Origin: CALOBA01 sp942491465
Lineage (GTDB): Bacteria; Pseudomonadota; Gammaproteobacteria; Chromatiales; Chromatiaceae
Direction of reading: 5' to 3'
DNA: 64,000 nucleotides
NCBI GenBank assembly: GCA_942491465.1
Contig: CALOBA010000040.1
Location: forward strand, 1-64,000
Of this stretch, positions 9,450 to 20,372 are shown piece by piece. Numbering within the stretch: position 1 is the first letter of the stretch; every line of letters starts with the position of its first letter. Both the position numbers and the translations under genes were made by a program. The notes beneath the pieces are model-generated. The model worked only from the letters and a program-made list of their open reading frames with translations, did no database searches and had not been told where the DNA came from.

Positions 9450-11182
9450 ATGAAGAAAGTGTCGCCATCATTGCAGACCGGCGAAGCCCGTGTCCATCAG
9501 CGCGAGAGCGATGCGCTCGTTCCGAGCGTCTCCTCGGGGCTTGATGCGGGCAGTGGCATCGACACTACGGTCAATGGCCGCAGGATCATGATCGCACGAG
9601 CAACTTGGCTCGTGTTGACGATCTCCGCCGTGCTCGTCTTCTCCCAGGTCGCAGCCATGCTCGGGGGCGATGCCAACTGGGACCTGATGAATTATCACAT
9701 CAGCAACCCCTACTCGGTTGTTGAAGGTCGTGCGGCGCAGGATCATCAGCCGGCGGGCATCCAGTCCTATATCAACCCGACGCTAGACATCCTGCTGACC
9801 TATCCCTATATCCAAGGTAATCCCATGCTTGCCACCCAGATGATGGGAGGCGTTCAGGGGCTCAATTTCGTGTTGCTCATCTCGATCGTGCTGAGCTTCC
9901 GCAGTATCTTCGCAGGCATGGACCGCCGTGTGCTGGTGGCCATGGCGGCTGCGGCGGGACTCCTGGGCATGTCGGGCGCCGTGACGGTATCCGAGATCGG
10001 TACATCCTTTGCTGATCTTACGACGGCTGTAGCCGTGGTCGGGGGGGTATTGCTTGCCCTGTTGTCCGTCGACGCTCGCGACGGTTCCGTCAGCCGGCGG
10101 GGGGCGGGGGCGGCGGGTCTCGCTCTGGGCATCGCCGTCGGCGCGAAGCTGACCAACGGCCCCTACCTGGTTGCGCTCGGTGTTGCCCTCATGGCCTACA
10201 GCGGCCCGAAGTGGGCAAGGACAGCGATGGCATTCGGCATTGGCGGAGCGGTCGGCCTTGCGCTCGTTCACGGCTGGTGGTCTTGGAACCTGTGGCAGGA
10301 GACCGGGAACCCCGTATTCCCGTTCTTCAACCGTTTTTTCGAGTCCCCCTACTACCCGAACGACAATTTTTCCGACAGGCGCTTCCGCCCCGTGGGTCTG
10401 GCACAGACCCTCGCCTATCCTTTCTGGTTTTCTTGGAACCATCAGTCCGCCGAGCTGCGATTCTTCGACCTACGATTCCCGATCGCCTATCTGATCTTGG
10501 CCTGGCTCGGCGTGGTCGGTCTCCGACGCCCGCCTGGTGGGCCGCGTCGTTGAAGGGGCTAACGCCCGAGCAGCGGCGACTCGGGGTCTTCGCAGTCTTA
10601 CTTGTGATGGCCTACGTGTTCTGGCAGGGCATGTTCTCTATTCAGCGTTACGCTATCGCGATTGAGATTATGATTCCGGCCTTTTGTCTCGTCGGACTGC
10701 GAGCGCTGTGGCCGCGCTACGGTATCGTCTTATTCTTTATTTGATCGTCCGTTGTTGGCACCAAGTCCCGATTGGACCTCGCCCGAGGAGGAGAAATCGA
10801 TCAACCCCTTGTCGATCCGGCCGTGCGGGCCGAACTCAGCCGATCCTCGACGGCTCGGTCGTGGTGCTCGGGAAAAACCCCTCGCCTACGTTACCGCCGC
10901 CTTCCCCGACGCCCGGGCCACCTGGACGGCCAGGTGCTCAGCGAAGCGGATCGCGACCGCGCCTTAGTGAAGATCGCGGGCCGAGACAGCGTACTAGTCG
11001 TCCGCCGCCCGCGCGACGCCGATGAAGCGGTTCTTCGAAAAACCCTGACCAGCCTCGGCCTCATCGAGGCAGACCTGGATAGGTCAAGCTGCCGCGATCT
11101 GCCCACGTTGTTCGACGATCTGCTTCTATGCGACACCGGCATCAGGCTCGACGGGGGCAAGTCGGCCGCGGGCGCCGACTGA
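9450..11182 (+). pseudogene. Membrane glycosyltransferase (GT-C-like), frameshifted
   Basis: The first ~365 codons (9450 to about 10530) encode a polytopic membrane protein with an early luminal-type segment GGDANWDLMNYHISNPY, which carries the acidic residue typical of GT-C/GT87-type polyprenyl-phosphate sugar transferases. The sequence then jumps frame. A further segment with TPEQRRLGVFAVLLVMAY continues to 10744, and the C-terminal soluble tail (…DRDALVVRR-like, ending in GKSAAGAD) is readable in the frame that ends at 11182. At least three frame changes lie between 10530 and 10930. AGGAG at 9435-9439 supports the ATG at 9450. Probably transfers a sugar in surface glycan assembly if intact. 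Confidence 0.6.
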
Positions 11183-11344
11183 ATCGTCGGTGTCCCGCCT
11201 GACCTGTGCGGCGTGCATGCACATTCCGCAGCAAGCGGCAGAACTTAAACCAACAAACTTCCCCCGGCAAGTTGGCAACCCTTGCCGATTGCCTATTTGC
11301 ATCACCAGGGAGTCCAATGAACTCGATTGCGCGGAATATCGCTT

Positions 11345-12308
11345 ATGTCCCAGCCGACCATCGCCATCATCCTGCCCGCCTATAACGAAGAAGCAACCAT
11401 CGAGAAGACCATCCTTGGCTTCGCGCAGGCGCTGCCCGAGGCCAGCATCATCGTGGTGGACAACAATTCCAAAGATCGTACCCGCGACCTCGCCGCCGCG
11501 ACGCTCGATTCGCTGCCTGAAACCACGACGCGCGTTATCGCCGAGCCGCGTCAGGGCAAGGGAAATGCCGTACGGCGTGCGTTCCACGAGGTGGATGCGG
11601 ACGTCTACTTGTTGTCGGACGCGGACTTGACGTATCCGCCGGAGCGGGCACGGGAATTGATTCAGCCGATCCTCGATGGCCGGGCGGACATGGTCGTCGG
11701 AGACCGGCATACCGGTGGCCACTACGCGCGCGAGAACAGTCGCTCGTTTCATGAGCTTGGCAATCGTCTGGTGCAGGGCCTCGTCAATCTGCTTTTCGAT
11801 GCCAAACTTGCGGATGTCATGAGCGGGTACCGAGCCTTCAGTCGTTGCTTCATCAAGAATTACCCGATTCTCGTCGAAGGCTTCCAGATCGAGACGGAAA
11901 TGACGCTCCATGCGCTCTATCGCAGATTTCGGGTGCTTGAGCTTCCTATAGCGTATAAAGAACGTCCGCCTGGGAGCGTGTCGAAGTTGAACACGATCGC
12001 GGATGGAGCCAAGGTCCTGTTTGCAATAGCGCAGATTTTGCGCTTCTATCGCCCGCTCTACTTCTTCGCTGCGCTGGCCACTCTATTCGCACTCTCAGGT
12101 ATACTGGCGAGCATCCCCCATCAATGACTACATCACCACCCAATTTGTAGAGCACGTGCCGCTTGCCGTGCTCGCCTCGGGCTTGGAGGTGGTAGCGATT
12201 ATCCTACCAGCCGTCGGGCTGATACTGGATTCGGTCGCCTATCACGATCGGCTGGCGTTCGAGCGGCACTTATTGAGCATGCCGTGTAAGCTCCCGACCA
12301 ATAGCTGA
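11345..12308 (+). pseudogene. Glycosyltransferase family 2, frameshifted near the 3' end
   Basis: The main frame 11345-12127 begins with the GT-A fold signature TIAIILPAYNEEATIEKT and has the acidic metal-binding motif LLSDADLTYPP near residue 95, followed by DVMSGYRAF and EIEMTL-like blocks typical of dolichyl-phosphate-mannose-synthase-like GT2 enzymes. The first of two C-terminal membrane segments ends abruptly. The second (LAVLASGLEVVAIILPAVGL) is encoded at about 12112-12308 in another frame, so an indel lies near 12110. It is followed by a GtrA gene, a classic pair for polyprenyl-linked glucose transfer and flipping. Confidence 0.75.
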
Positions 12309-12713
12309 CACAAGGCTCACGCGTATCCTTGGATTTGGTTTCGTCGGCGGCATCGGTTTCTTGGTTGACGGGGCCTCACCTTGTTATTCCAAGTTTTCGG
12401 CATGCATCTTTATCTTGCACGGGCCTATTCATTTCCAACTGCGACCCTCGTAACCTGGTTGCTCAACCGCTCTTTCGTGTTCGCTTCGCCCACCGAAGGT
12501 TCCGTCTGCGCACATGAAGAATATCTCCGTCACATTGCACTGCGGATTGTGGGTGCATTGATGAATCTCGCCGTTTTTGGCGTGTTGATCTCGGTTTATC
12601 CCGCGTTCCGCAGCATTCCAATCATCCCATTGGCCGTTGGTGCTGTGGTCGAGTTGATCGTGAACTTCGTCGGAGCACACCACTGGTTTTTTCGCTCTGA
12701 TAGAGAGATTTGA
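12304..12713 (+). pseudogene. GtrA family membrane protein, frameshifted
   Basis: The N-terminal segment ILGFGFVGGIGFLVD is encoded at about 12325-12372, and the remainder, from LFQVFGMHLYLARAYSF to the HHWFFRSDREI end, in a second frame up to 12713; a one-base indel near 12375 would join them. Four hydrophobic segments and the FVGGIGFLVD and TWLLNR blocks identify the GtrA/DPMS3 family, small flippase-like partners of GT2 prenyl-sugar synthases. It overlaps or abuts the stop of the GT2 gene, and the start codon is not clear. Confidence 0.7.
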
Positions 12714-12715
12714 AT

Positions 12716-13404
12716 ATGAGTGCAACCCGATACATCGGAACGGACAATCTTGAGATCATGACCGAGGCGGTAACCTACAATCGCTTCCTCATCGACCTCG
12801 TGGACCGACATGCAGGGGATTCGCGTTCCATCATTGACTTCGGTGCGGGCATTGGAACCTTGCCGCCCAGCCGCCGGACCGCGGGCGGCAGGTCGCATGC
12901 GTGGACCCGGATTCGGACCACCGCGCGGTCATCGCGGAGAGAGAAATGCGGGCGTTCGGCGACCTGACGGATCTCGATGACGGCGCGGCGGAGTATATCT
13001 ACACGCTAAATGTTCTTGAGCATATCCAAGATGACCAGGCAACACTCAGGCTGCTTCGACAAAAGCTCCGCAGTGGTGGGACACTCCTGGTTTACGTCCC
13101 GGCGTTCCAAGTCCTTTTCTCGAGCATGGACCGCAAGGTCAACCACTTCCGCCGTTATCGGCGCGGGCCCCTTGCGGCAAATGTTCGCGCTGCGGGATTT
13201 GAAATCGTTGCTGCAGATTACGTGGATAGCCTTGGCTTTCTCGCCACACTGCTCTACAAGGTATTCGGTAGCGATAAGGGAGAAATCAACCGCAATCATC
13301 TGATTGCCTATGACCGCTACGTCTTCCCAATTAGCCGCGCTGTTGATCGTCTATTCCAGGGGTTCTTTGGTAAGAACCTGCTGATCCTCGCGCGGGCATG
13401 CTAA
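12716..13404 (+). pseudogene. SAM-dependent methyltransferase, frameshifted
   Basis: Class I methyltransferase. Motif I reads IIDFGAGIGTL near residue 42. After a frame change around 12865-12900 the protein continues with YIYTLNVLEHIQDD (motif IV region) and GGTLLVYVPAFQVLFSSMD, a pattern of the methyltransferase-11/23 enzymes found in lipid-sugar and polysaccharide clusters. The ATG at 12716 follows GtrA by 2 bp, so the three genes GT2, gtrA and this one form one transcription unit. All three carry a single frameshift each. Confidence 0.7.
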
Positions 13405-13875
13405 ACGCATTGCAAATACAGCCGTTGAAGGCTGAGAGCGAGAGCGACCGGCACTTGAATCCGCTGGCGATGTTGAATCAGGGCGCTTGGTCGCGAAGTT
13501 GTGCAGTGCGGTCAAGACCTGCTGCTTGCGCGGGCTCAGACGGTGGTGTCCATGCTGATGGAGCGCGAGAAAGCCGTTGCGCCCCTCGACACAGGAGCTG
13601 CTGCGCTGGAACAGATCGGCACACTCCCCGGCGACCTGCTCGAGGTGACGGCGGGTCTCGTGATCCAGCGACTGGATCGGGTGCGAAGGCTGTCGCAGCG
13701 GGGCCAGGCGCTGGGCACTGAGTGCCCGGAGGCGATGGCGTTGCTCAGCGTCGGTGCTGCGCGCGGCGGCGCGCTCCAGATAGAGCGCCGGGATCAGGTC
13801 GTTGAGCATGGCCTGCTCGATCGCCGGTGCGAGGTCCAATGCCTGTACCCGGGTGTTGACCATCATGAAGAAGAA
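13351..13875 (-). pseudogene. Transposase remnant (DUF6399-like)
   Basis: On the minus strand a segment reading FQRSSSCVEGRNGFLALHQH followed by RLSPRKQQVLTALHNF and KRPD is recognisable as the C-terminal part of a large transposase-like family often annotated as DUF6399. The rest of the gene is missing and the end runs into the 3' part of the methyltransferase gene on the other strand. It marks an old insertion that separates the methyltransferase from the sulfotransferase genes. Confidence 0.5.
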
Positions 13876-13898
13876 CGACAGCGTGGCCACAAGGCGGT

Positions 13899-14010
13899 GG
13901 GCATCCAGTCCCATATCAACCCGACGCTGAACATCCTGCTGACCGATCCGCATGTCCAAGGCAGTCCCATGCTGGCCACCCGGATGATGGTCGGCAGCAG
14001 TCAGTCGAGC
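13899..14010 (+). pseudogene. Fragment duplicated from the GT-C-like gene at 9.5 kb
   Basis: About 35 codons read GIQSHINPTLNILLTDPHVQ and onward, close to GIQSYINPTLDILLTYPYIQ in the glycosyltransferase at 9.77-9.87 kb. No other part of that gene is present here. It is a small gene fragment left by duplication or recombination, next to a transposase remnant. Confidence 0.7.
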
Positions 14011-14119
14011 GGGCCTTCATCTGCGCTCGGGACGGGCTCGCTGGCGAGTAGAGCGGTGCTTGTCGCCGGATAGCGCCGGCGTTAGACTTCGCGGACTTGC
14101 GCATCGTTCCGGCCATTAT

Positions 14120-14145
14120 CGTTCCCACGCTCCAGCGAGGGAACG
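14120..14145. repeat. Short palindrome, GTTCCCACGC family
   Basis: CGTTCCC at 14120-14126 pairs with GGGAACG at 14139-14145 around a short loop. Similar short palindromes are scattered in many gammaproteobacterial genomes. It lies in a non-coding stretch of about 350 bp (14011-14370) in which I see no gene. Confidence 0.45.
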
Positions 14146-14370
14146 CATGCAGGGCCGCTCCGGCGGCCAGAGGCGCGACGCTGGAGGATCGCGCCAAGAG
14201 TTCCCTCGCTTTAGCGGAGGACCTGTCCGGCGGTTGTGGGGCTCTCGTGGCCGGAGCGATGATCAAGACCGACCTCGCCGAGCAGGCGTTGGGCGATCTG
14301 GGTTCGCGCAGGCTTTGATTGCGACCCGAAAGTTCGCTTTGCTCCATTGCTTAATCTTCAAGGGCCAGTC

Positions 14371-15195
14371 ATGTCGCCTCGACCGATCATCCTTCATTTC
14401 CACATCTTCAAGAATGCAGGCAGCACCGTCGACTGGGCTTTAAGGCGCAACTTTGAAAGCGGCTTCGTTGCAACGGACGGACCAAGACCGGGAGATCGGC
14501 TGGGTCCGGACACAATACTGTCGCATATTGAAGACAGCCCAAGCACAAGCGCAATTTCCAGCCATCAGTTCCGGTTCCCACTGCCGCAACATCCGGGCTA
14601 TCGGTTCCTGCCGCTGATCTTTCTGCGCCAGCCAATGGATCGCGCCCTGTCAGTCTACAACTTCGAGCGTCGACAGGCCGAGCCCACCCCAGGCAGCCTC
14701 AAGGCGAAGCAGAGCTCGTTCGACGACTACGTAGCCTGGCGTTTGCAAAGCGGCCCGGTGTCGGTTCTGGCTAATTTCCAAACCGCGATGCTGTCGTTCC
14801 GCCACGACGAGTCACCGACACGCCCGGTGGCCCCAGCCGACCGAGCCCTTGCGGAAAGACATCTCCGCATCGCCATCGCCCCCGGGGTTGTCGAGCGACT
14901 TGACGAAAGCTTGGTGTGCGCCGAGCAGGTCCTGCAGCAGATGCTGCCGTCGATCGATCTGTGCTACGTGCGCCAAAACGTCGGGCGAGATGGCACCAGC
15001 TCACGTGAAGAGCGCATCGCAACGGCCCGTGCTCGACTCGGGGCAACGCTGGCGGATGAGCTTGAAGCACGCAACGCCGAGGATTTCAGGCTTCACGCGG
15101 AGGCCAACCGGCTGCTCGACGCCAGGATCAAGCGCATCGATGGCTTCGCTGCTAAGCTGGCGGCCTTCCGCGAGCGTTGCGCAGCCCTGCTGTGA
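14371..15195 (+). CDS. Sulfotransferase family protein
   Basis: A 274-residue protein. The PAPS 5'-phosphosulfate loop is seen at the N-terminus as HFHIFKNAGSTVD (residues 9-21), and a 3'-phosphate-binding segment as LRQPMDRALSVYNFERRQ near residue 90. It belongs to the sulfotransferase family that sulfates carbohydrates in surface glycans. The ATG at 14371 is preferred to a TTG at 14347. A paralogue with the same layout lies at 18540-19290 on the other strand. It is one of the few undamaged genes in this region. Confidence 0.75.
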   Translation: MSPRPIILHFHIFKNAGSTVDWALRRNFESGFVATDGPRPGDRLGPDTILSHIEDSPSTSAISSHQFRFPLPQHPGYRFLPLIFLRQPMDRALSVYNFERRQAEPTPGSLKAKQSSFDDYVAWRLQSGPVSVLANFQTAMLSFRHDESPTRPVAPADRALAERHLRIAIAPGVVERLDESLVCAEQVLQQMLPSIDLCYVRQNVGRDGTSSREERIATARARLGATLADELEARNAEDFRLHAEANRLLDARIKRIDGFAAKLAAFRERCAALL

Positions 15196-15319
15196 ACAGC
15201 CCGATATCGGCAGTCCCGGCCAGTCGACGGGCGGAGTCGGAGGGCAATTCAGAGCGCCGCAGCGGCGGTTTACAATGTCATCGACCTCGCATGGCCGAGC
15301 CGAAGCGCGAAGGGACGCA

Positions 15320-16219
15320 ATGAAGCCCTTTTTTCTTGTCCTCGGCATGCACTTCGGCAGCGGCCAGCCGCTGGGCCGTTGCTGTAACCGCATTGAGCCC
15401 TATCCGGCTCCGCCGCCACTCGGGGAGGCGATCCACCACAACCCCGCTGAAACGGGGAGCCTCAGGACTCGTCGAGATCAACGAGCTCGTATTGGAGCAG
15501 CTTGGGCTCGGCTGGTCGGACGTGCGCGCGATGCCTGGCGGCTGGACGAGTCGGCAATCGCTGTCGCCGTTGCGCGATCGCTTGCGCGCCCTCCTGGAAC
15601 GGGATTTTGCCCAATCGCGGCTACCGCTTGTCAGCGATCCTCGCATCTGTCGGCTGCTGCCGCTCTACAACAGCATCTTACCCGGCATGGGCTATGAACC
15701 ACATTGCCTCTTGATCGCTCGTGATCCGAACGAGGTCGCTTCGGCTTTGCCGGGCGATACGGCCTCACATCGGAATCCGCTCGGCCGTTGTGGCTTCGCC
15801 ATTCATTAGAGGCAGAGGTCAATAGTCGATGTTGGCCACGGGTCTTTTCGACCTGCGAGCAACTGCTCGCATCATGCCGCAGGAGACGATGGATCGCCTA
15901 TGGTCCGGCTTGTGGGCTCGGAGTATCGAGGTCGACGACGATACCTTCGCGGATGCCGTCGGCGATGGCGATTCCGGCTTGTGCCCCCGGCGCGCCGGGG
16001 CCGATGCAGATGCGGAATCACTTGATCAGGCGTCCAGGTACTTGGATGCTTGGCGCGCCGTTGCCGAAGGCATCGCTGGTACCGAGGCCGTGTTGATACC
16101 TTTGCAGAGGGAGCTCGATGCCCTATTTCGGTTGATCGACCCGGTGCTCTCGAGGGCGCGGCGATGCGAAACGCAGCTTCTGGAACTGAGGGCTAGCAGC
16201 CGGGATAGCTTACTCGGAA
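15320..16219 (+). pseudogene. Sulfotransferase-like domain, frameshifted, 5' part of a larger gene
   Basis: The start MKPFFLVLGMHFGSG resembles the P-loop-like start LLILGMHRSGTS of a sulfotransferase family. After frame changes near 15450, 15780 and 15830 the segments SRLPLVSDPRICRLLPLYN and LWLRHSLEAEVNSR match those of the paralogous domain at 23.3-24.3 kb on the minus strand (ALKDPRICRLLPFW, LWLRHVLDAEHSSR). The frames then lead into the glycosyltransferase gene at 16220. Together they were probably one gene of sulfotransferase, GT2 and GT4 domains. Confidence 0.55.
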
Positions 16220-18472
16220 ATGCCGGTCACCGAAACGAGCCCCAGCATTTCGGCGGACAAGATCGGGATCGACTGCACGACTGCGAGCAACAGCGCGCGC
16301 GCCATGCGCAATTCCACCTCTTGGCGCATCACGGCGCCGCTGCGTGCCCTCACGCAGCAGCTCAGTGGTGGCGGGAAGGCCGGGAATTGCGGCGGATCGG
16401 TCAGCGGGGGGAAAGCGCCAACCCGGCGCTGGCTCAGCCCGTCCATCGTGTCTGGCGAGCACACAACAGCGCTAAGCCAGTCGGAGACGGGAGCGAGTCG
16501 GCGCGCGCCGACAAAACTGCAGCTCCTTCCCGTCCCGACCAGCTTTCCCGAACTCGACTTTCCGGAGGTTCACAATCCGACGGTCTCCGTTGTCGTTCAC
16601 ACCCGTGGAGAATGGCGCTGGACCTACAACTGCTTGCGGACGCTGCAAGTCCATCCAAGTCGTCTGCCGTTCGAGGTGATCGTCCTGGAGGACGAATCAT
16701 CCGCCGAGCGCGGTGAACGACTCAAGCGCTTCCGCAACCTGCTACTCGTGCTCGTCCAAACTGGCACGGACTTCACAAGCGCCTGCAACGATGGCGCCGC
16801 CATGGCGAGCGGGAAGTATCTCGTGTTTCTCGACAGTGCGACCCAACCCCAGCCAGGCTGGATTGACGCTCTCATCGACACGTTCGAGCGCTACCCCGAT
16901 GCAGGCTTGGTCAGCAGTCAATTGGTGTATCCCGATGGGCGCCTGCAGGAGGCCGGCGGCATCTTGTTGAGCGGCGGCAGGGCTTGGAGCTACGGGCGTT
17001 TCGATGATCCCGACAAGCCCGAATATCGTTATGTTCGACGCGTCGATACTTGCGCGCACACGTCAATCGCCCTGCCGCGTGCGTTGTTCGATGGGCTCGG
17101 CGGATTTCAAGCCCGGCATGCCTCCACTTGTCCCACGGCTGAGGACCTCGCGCGTCGCGTTTGCGGTAAAGGACGGGCGCTCTACTACCAGCCCGCATCG
17201 AGGGTCGTGCATTTCGAAGATTCACCATCGCACACAGGCATCGAAGAGGGGCTTGGCCGCAAGGACCTGCAATCGGTCAACGACGGCGGGCACTTCACGT
17301 CTCGGCGCAAGGGATGCGGCGCGGATGTCCCTTCGAACGGCGAACTATGGCTGGCGCGTGATCAGGCCGCAGCGGGACGGGTCCTGGTGTGCGATAAGCA
17401 TGTGCCCAAACCGGACCGTGATTCAGGCTCGATGCGCATGCGCAATCTGCTGCGCGTATTCCAGCATCTCGGCTTCAAGGTGACCTTTGCTCCATTGAAT
17501 TTCGCCTCGGCCCCGCCCTACGACGAGGAACTGCAGCAGAGCGGCATCGAGGTCTTGGCGGACCCTTTTGCGCCGGACCTGGATTGCTACATGGGCGAGC
17601 ACGGAAGCGAATTCGACGTCGTTGTGCTGAGTCGAGTGGACACCGCCGGCACGCTGCTCGAGTCGGCAAGGACGCATTGCAAGAGTGCACTCATCATCTT
17701 CGATACCGTAGACCTGCACTATCTGCGCGAGATGCGGGAGGCCAAACTCCATGATGACGAGGCGCTTCTGATGCGCGCCGAGGCACGACGTGATCAGGAA
17801 TGGGCGCTGATGCGAAGCGCTGATCTGACCTTCGTGGTCAGCGAGGTCGAAAGGGCCTTGTTGCGGGAGCAGCTACCCGATGTGAACGTCGAGGTCGTCT
17901 CCAACATCATCGACGTTCGCGGTCGTACGGCACCCTTCGATAACCGACGCGGGATCGTATTTATCGGCGGCTTTCGTCATGCGCCGAACGTGGATGCAGT
18001 CCTGTACTTTGTCGAGCAGATATTTCCGGCAATACTGGAGGAGATTCCCGACCTTCAGTTCACGGTCGTCGGCGACAAGCCGCCTCCCCAGATCAAGGTA
18101 CTCGAATCTCCGCAGATTCGGATCACGGGCTATGTGGAGGATATCACGCCCTGGCTAGACGCTTGTCGCATCACCGTGGCACCTCTGCGCTATGGGGCCG
18201 GCGTCAAGGGCAAGATCAACAGCAGCCTAGGCCTCGGCGTACCCGTTGTCGCCACCAGCTTGGCCGCCGAAGGCATGTTTCTCAAGCACGGCATGTCGGT
18301 GTTGCTCGGTGACGACGCCCCCGGTTTTGCCCAAGCAGTTGTTGATCTATACCGCAACCAAGACCTATGGGAGCGGATTTCCGACGCCGGAATGGATGTC
18401 ATGCGAAGGCGCTTCGGCTTCGAGACCGCGCGCGAGGCTGTCGCCGGGTGCCTGTCTCGGGGAGCGCCATGA
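16220..18472 (+). CDS. Two-domain glycosyltransferase (GT2 plus GT4)
   Basis: The open frame has 750 residues. The first ~110 residues are of mixed quality and include the linker NSTSWRITAPLRAL common in multidomain glycosyltransferases; the real N-terminus probably lies in the frameshifted part upstream. A GT-A (family 2) domain spans about residues 115-360 (NPTVSVVVHTRGEW, then FLDSATQPQPGW in the place of the usual DxD). A GT-B (family 4) domain spans about 390-745, with GIVFIGGFRHAPNVDAV and APLRYGAGVKGKI, the sugar-nucleotide-binding region. It should build surface polysaccharide. The replacement of the DxD acidic pair in the GT2 domain by DSA may mean reduced activity. It converges on the sulfotransferase gene at 18540. 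Confidence 0.7.
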   Translation: MPVTETSPSISADKIGIDCTTASNSARAMRNSTSWRITAPLRALTQQLSGGGKAGNCGGSVSGGKAPTRRWLSPSIVSGEHTTALSQSETGASRRAPTKLQLLPVPTSFPELDFPEVHNPTVSVVVHTRGEWRWTYNCLRTLQVHPSRLPFEVIVLEDESSAERGERLKRFRNLLLVLVQTGTDFTSACNDGAAMASGKYLVFLDSATQPQPGWIDALIDTFERYPDAGLVSSQLVYPDGRLQEAGGILLSGGRAWSYGRFDDPDKPEYRYVRRVDTCAHTSIALPRALFDGLGGFQARHASTCPTAEDLARRVCGKGRALYYQPASRVVHFEDSPSHTGIEEGLGRKDLQSVNDGGHFTSRRKGCGADVPSNGELWLARDQAAAGRVLVCDKHVPKPDRDSGSMRMRNLLRVFQHLGFKVTFAPLNFASAPPYDEELQQSGIEVLADPFAPDLDCYMGEHGSEFDVVVLSRVDTAGTLLESARTHCKSALIIFDTVDLHYLREMREAKLHDDEALLMRAEARRDQEWALMRSADLTFVVSEVERALLREQLPDVNVEVVSNIIDVRGRTAPFDNRRGIVFIGGFRHAPNVDAVLYFVEQIFPAILEEIPDLQFTVVGDKPPPQIKVLESPQIRITGYVEDITPWLDACRITVAPLRYGAGVKGKINSSLGLGVPVVATSLAAEGMFLKHGMSVLLGDDAPGFAQAVVDLYRNQDLWERISDAGMDVMRRRFGFETAREAVAGCLSRGAP

Positions 18473-18539
18473 CCTCCCTGCACTCGTGGGCGAACAAACC
18501 TGCCCTGCCGATGAGCTTATTCCACCGCTTGCTTGAGCT

Positions 18540-19290
18540 CTAAGCATTCGGCGCCCCTCGTTGCGCAACGTTCAGTGGCAATCCGATGGAGTGCCAAGTC
18601 ATGCGCATTCTCCGCTCGCACACGCGAAAAAGCTCGTCCCCGATTTCCTTACGCAGCCGCATCCGCTCGTCGATGCTGAGACCGGCAAGCTTTGAACGGT
18701 TCTTATGCTCGGGCAGCATCCAAGCCAGGGAAGTGCGGTCTCAGCCATTCGTTGAGCATCGCGACGCTCTTTGCGAAGTCCTCCACCAAGCCGACGACGG
18801 GAAGATTTTCGATATGCTTCCGGGCGACCTCGAATAGGGCAGCGCTGTCCTTCGGCGCTGCCTGGCCTCGCGCAAGCATCCAAGTTTGATAGTTGCGCAT
18901 CGTGCGCTCGCCGGCACGATCAAGCCGCTTTTCGATGTAGTCGGCCACACTGTGCCCCTTGGCTAGTCGGGCACCCTGTGTTTCGATCGATTGCTTCCGT
19001 TCGAAGTTGTACATGGAGAGAATCCTGTCCAACGGGTCGCGAAGAAAGACGATCGGGAAGACCCGCCAGCCGTCTACTTCGGGCGGCGGAAAGTAGATCG
19101 TATGCGAGGAGACCGCTTGCACCTCCGCGCGCGCCTCTAGCAGCGGAACCAGTGCGGACGCCGGGAAAGACTCGTCTGGTCTGCCTATTTCCCGGGTGAG
19201 GAAGCGCTCTTTGAAGTGCTTGCGCAGAATGCTCTCGATCGAGGTGCCGGCATTCTTGAAGAAATGAAAATGGACAATGATAGCGCGCAT
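18540..19290 (-). pseudogene. Sulfotransferase family protein, frameshifted
   Basis: The frame from 19290 begins MRAIIVHFHFFKNAGTSIES, with the PAPS-binding loop, and has FLRDPLDRILSMYNFERKQ as the second nucleotide-binding block. It stops at 18703, but sensible protein sequence (NRSKLAGLSIDERMRLRKEI…) continues in another frame to a TAG at 18540-18542, so a one-base indel near 18712 is likely. It is homologous to the sulfotransferase at 14371 and starts 11 bp after the end of the large glycosyltransferase gene on the same strand. Confidence 0.7.
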
Positions 19291-19301
19291 GATGGATATT
19301 G

Positions 19302-20372
19302 CTACGTCGGGTTGGCTGGACGGCGGGGGCTATGTCTTTCGCGGGGTCCATCCAAGCTCGCGCCGAGGTCTTCAAGCAGATGCGCTAGGCGATTGCCGAC
19401 GGCCTCTATGGAGAAGTTGCTGTCGCAAAAGGCAAGTCCGTTGTCGGAGAGGCGCTGCCACAGTTGCTCATCTTGATGCAATCGAACGATGCATTCGACG
19501 AAGGCCTCAGGCGTGTCCGCCGCCAACACGTTGACATTGTGCTCAAGGCCCGATCCCTCGATGCTTATGGGGGTGCCGACGACAGGCACGCCATAGCTGA
19601 GACTGCTGACGACTTTGCCTTTGAGGCCGGCCCCGTAACGAAGCGGGGCTATGGACATCAGTGCAGTATCAAACAGCTCTCCCAAATCGGGCACAAAGCC
19701 TTGAATCACGATGTCGTCGCCGGCTAGAGCCTTGACTTGATCAGGGATATTGCTTCCGGCAATCACCAGGCGGCAGGCGCGACCGAGGTCATCGCGTCGC
19801 CGCCGGAGCAGAGGTATCACCTCGGAGGTGAAATATTCAACTGCATCGCTGTTCGGCTCGTGCAGGAAGCCGCCGACAAAGAGCAGGTCCCCGCTGGTCC
19901 TTGAAGGCGGTAGTGGAACGGCCGGGCACCTCACGCACAATCGGAATTCTTGCCACCTTGATCTCGGGCACTAAGTCTTTGAGAAGTGCCTCTTCAAAGC
20001 TACTGAGAACGATGGTGGCATCGGCCAGCCGCATGGCCTCGAGCTCCCTGGCCTTGGTGCGTGCCGCAGCCTGCCGTGCCTCATCGGTGTCGGCTATTGC
20101 CGCTGCGCGCTCTTCGCGCAGGAAGTGCAGATCAACGGTGTTGAATACGATAGCGTAGTCGGAGCGAGCCGTCTCAGCAGCGGCATATGCTGATGAGCGG
20201 ACTCGCGGTAAATAAATATGACGTCCGCGCTCTTGGCCTCCAGCTTCAGCGTCGCCTTAAAGTCGTCGACGTAGGGCTCGTGCAGCACCTTCACGCCGAA
20301 CCGCTGAAGGGCTCGAACATAAGGATCTGCGGCACTGTTGCACTGGGGCAGAAAGGTGACGCTGAACCCCAT
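19302..20372 (-). pseudogene. GT4-type glycosyltransferase segment of a broken multidomain gene
   Basis: This is the 3' end of a large minus-strand gene. Three frames carry it: about 20372-20100 (GFSVTFLPQCNSAADPYV…), about 20034-19870 (ADATIVLSSFEEALLKDL) and 19900-19302 (DLLFVGGFLHEPNSDAVEYF to APLRYGAGLKGKVVSSLSYG). The order and wording match the GT4 half of the gene at 16220-18472. It is predicted to use a nucleotide-sugar donor for surface glycan synthesis. At least two indels (near 20100 and 19900) disrupt it. Confidence 0.65.
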
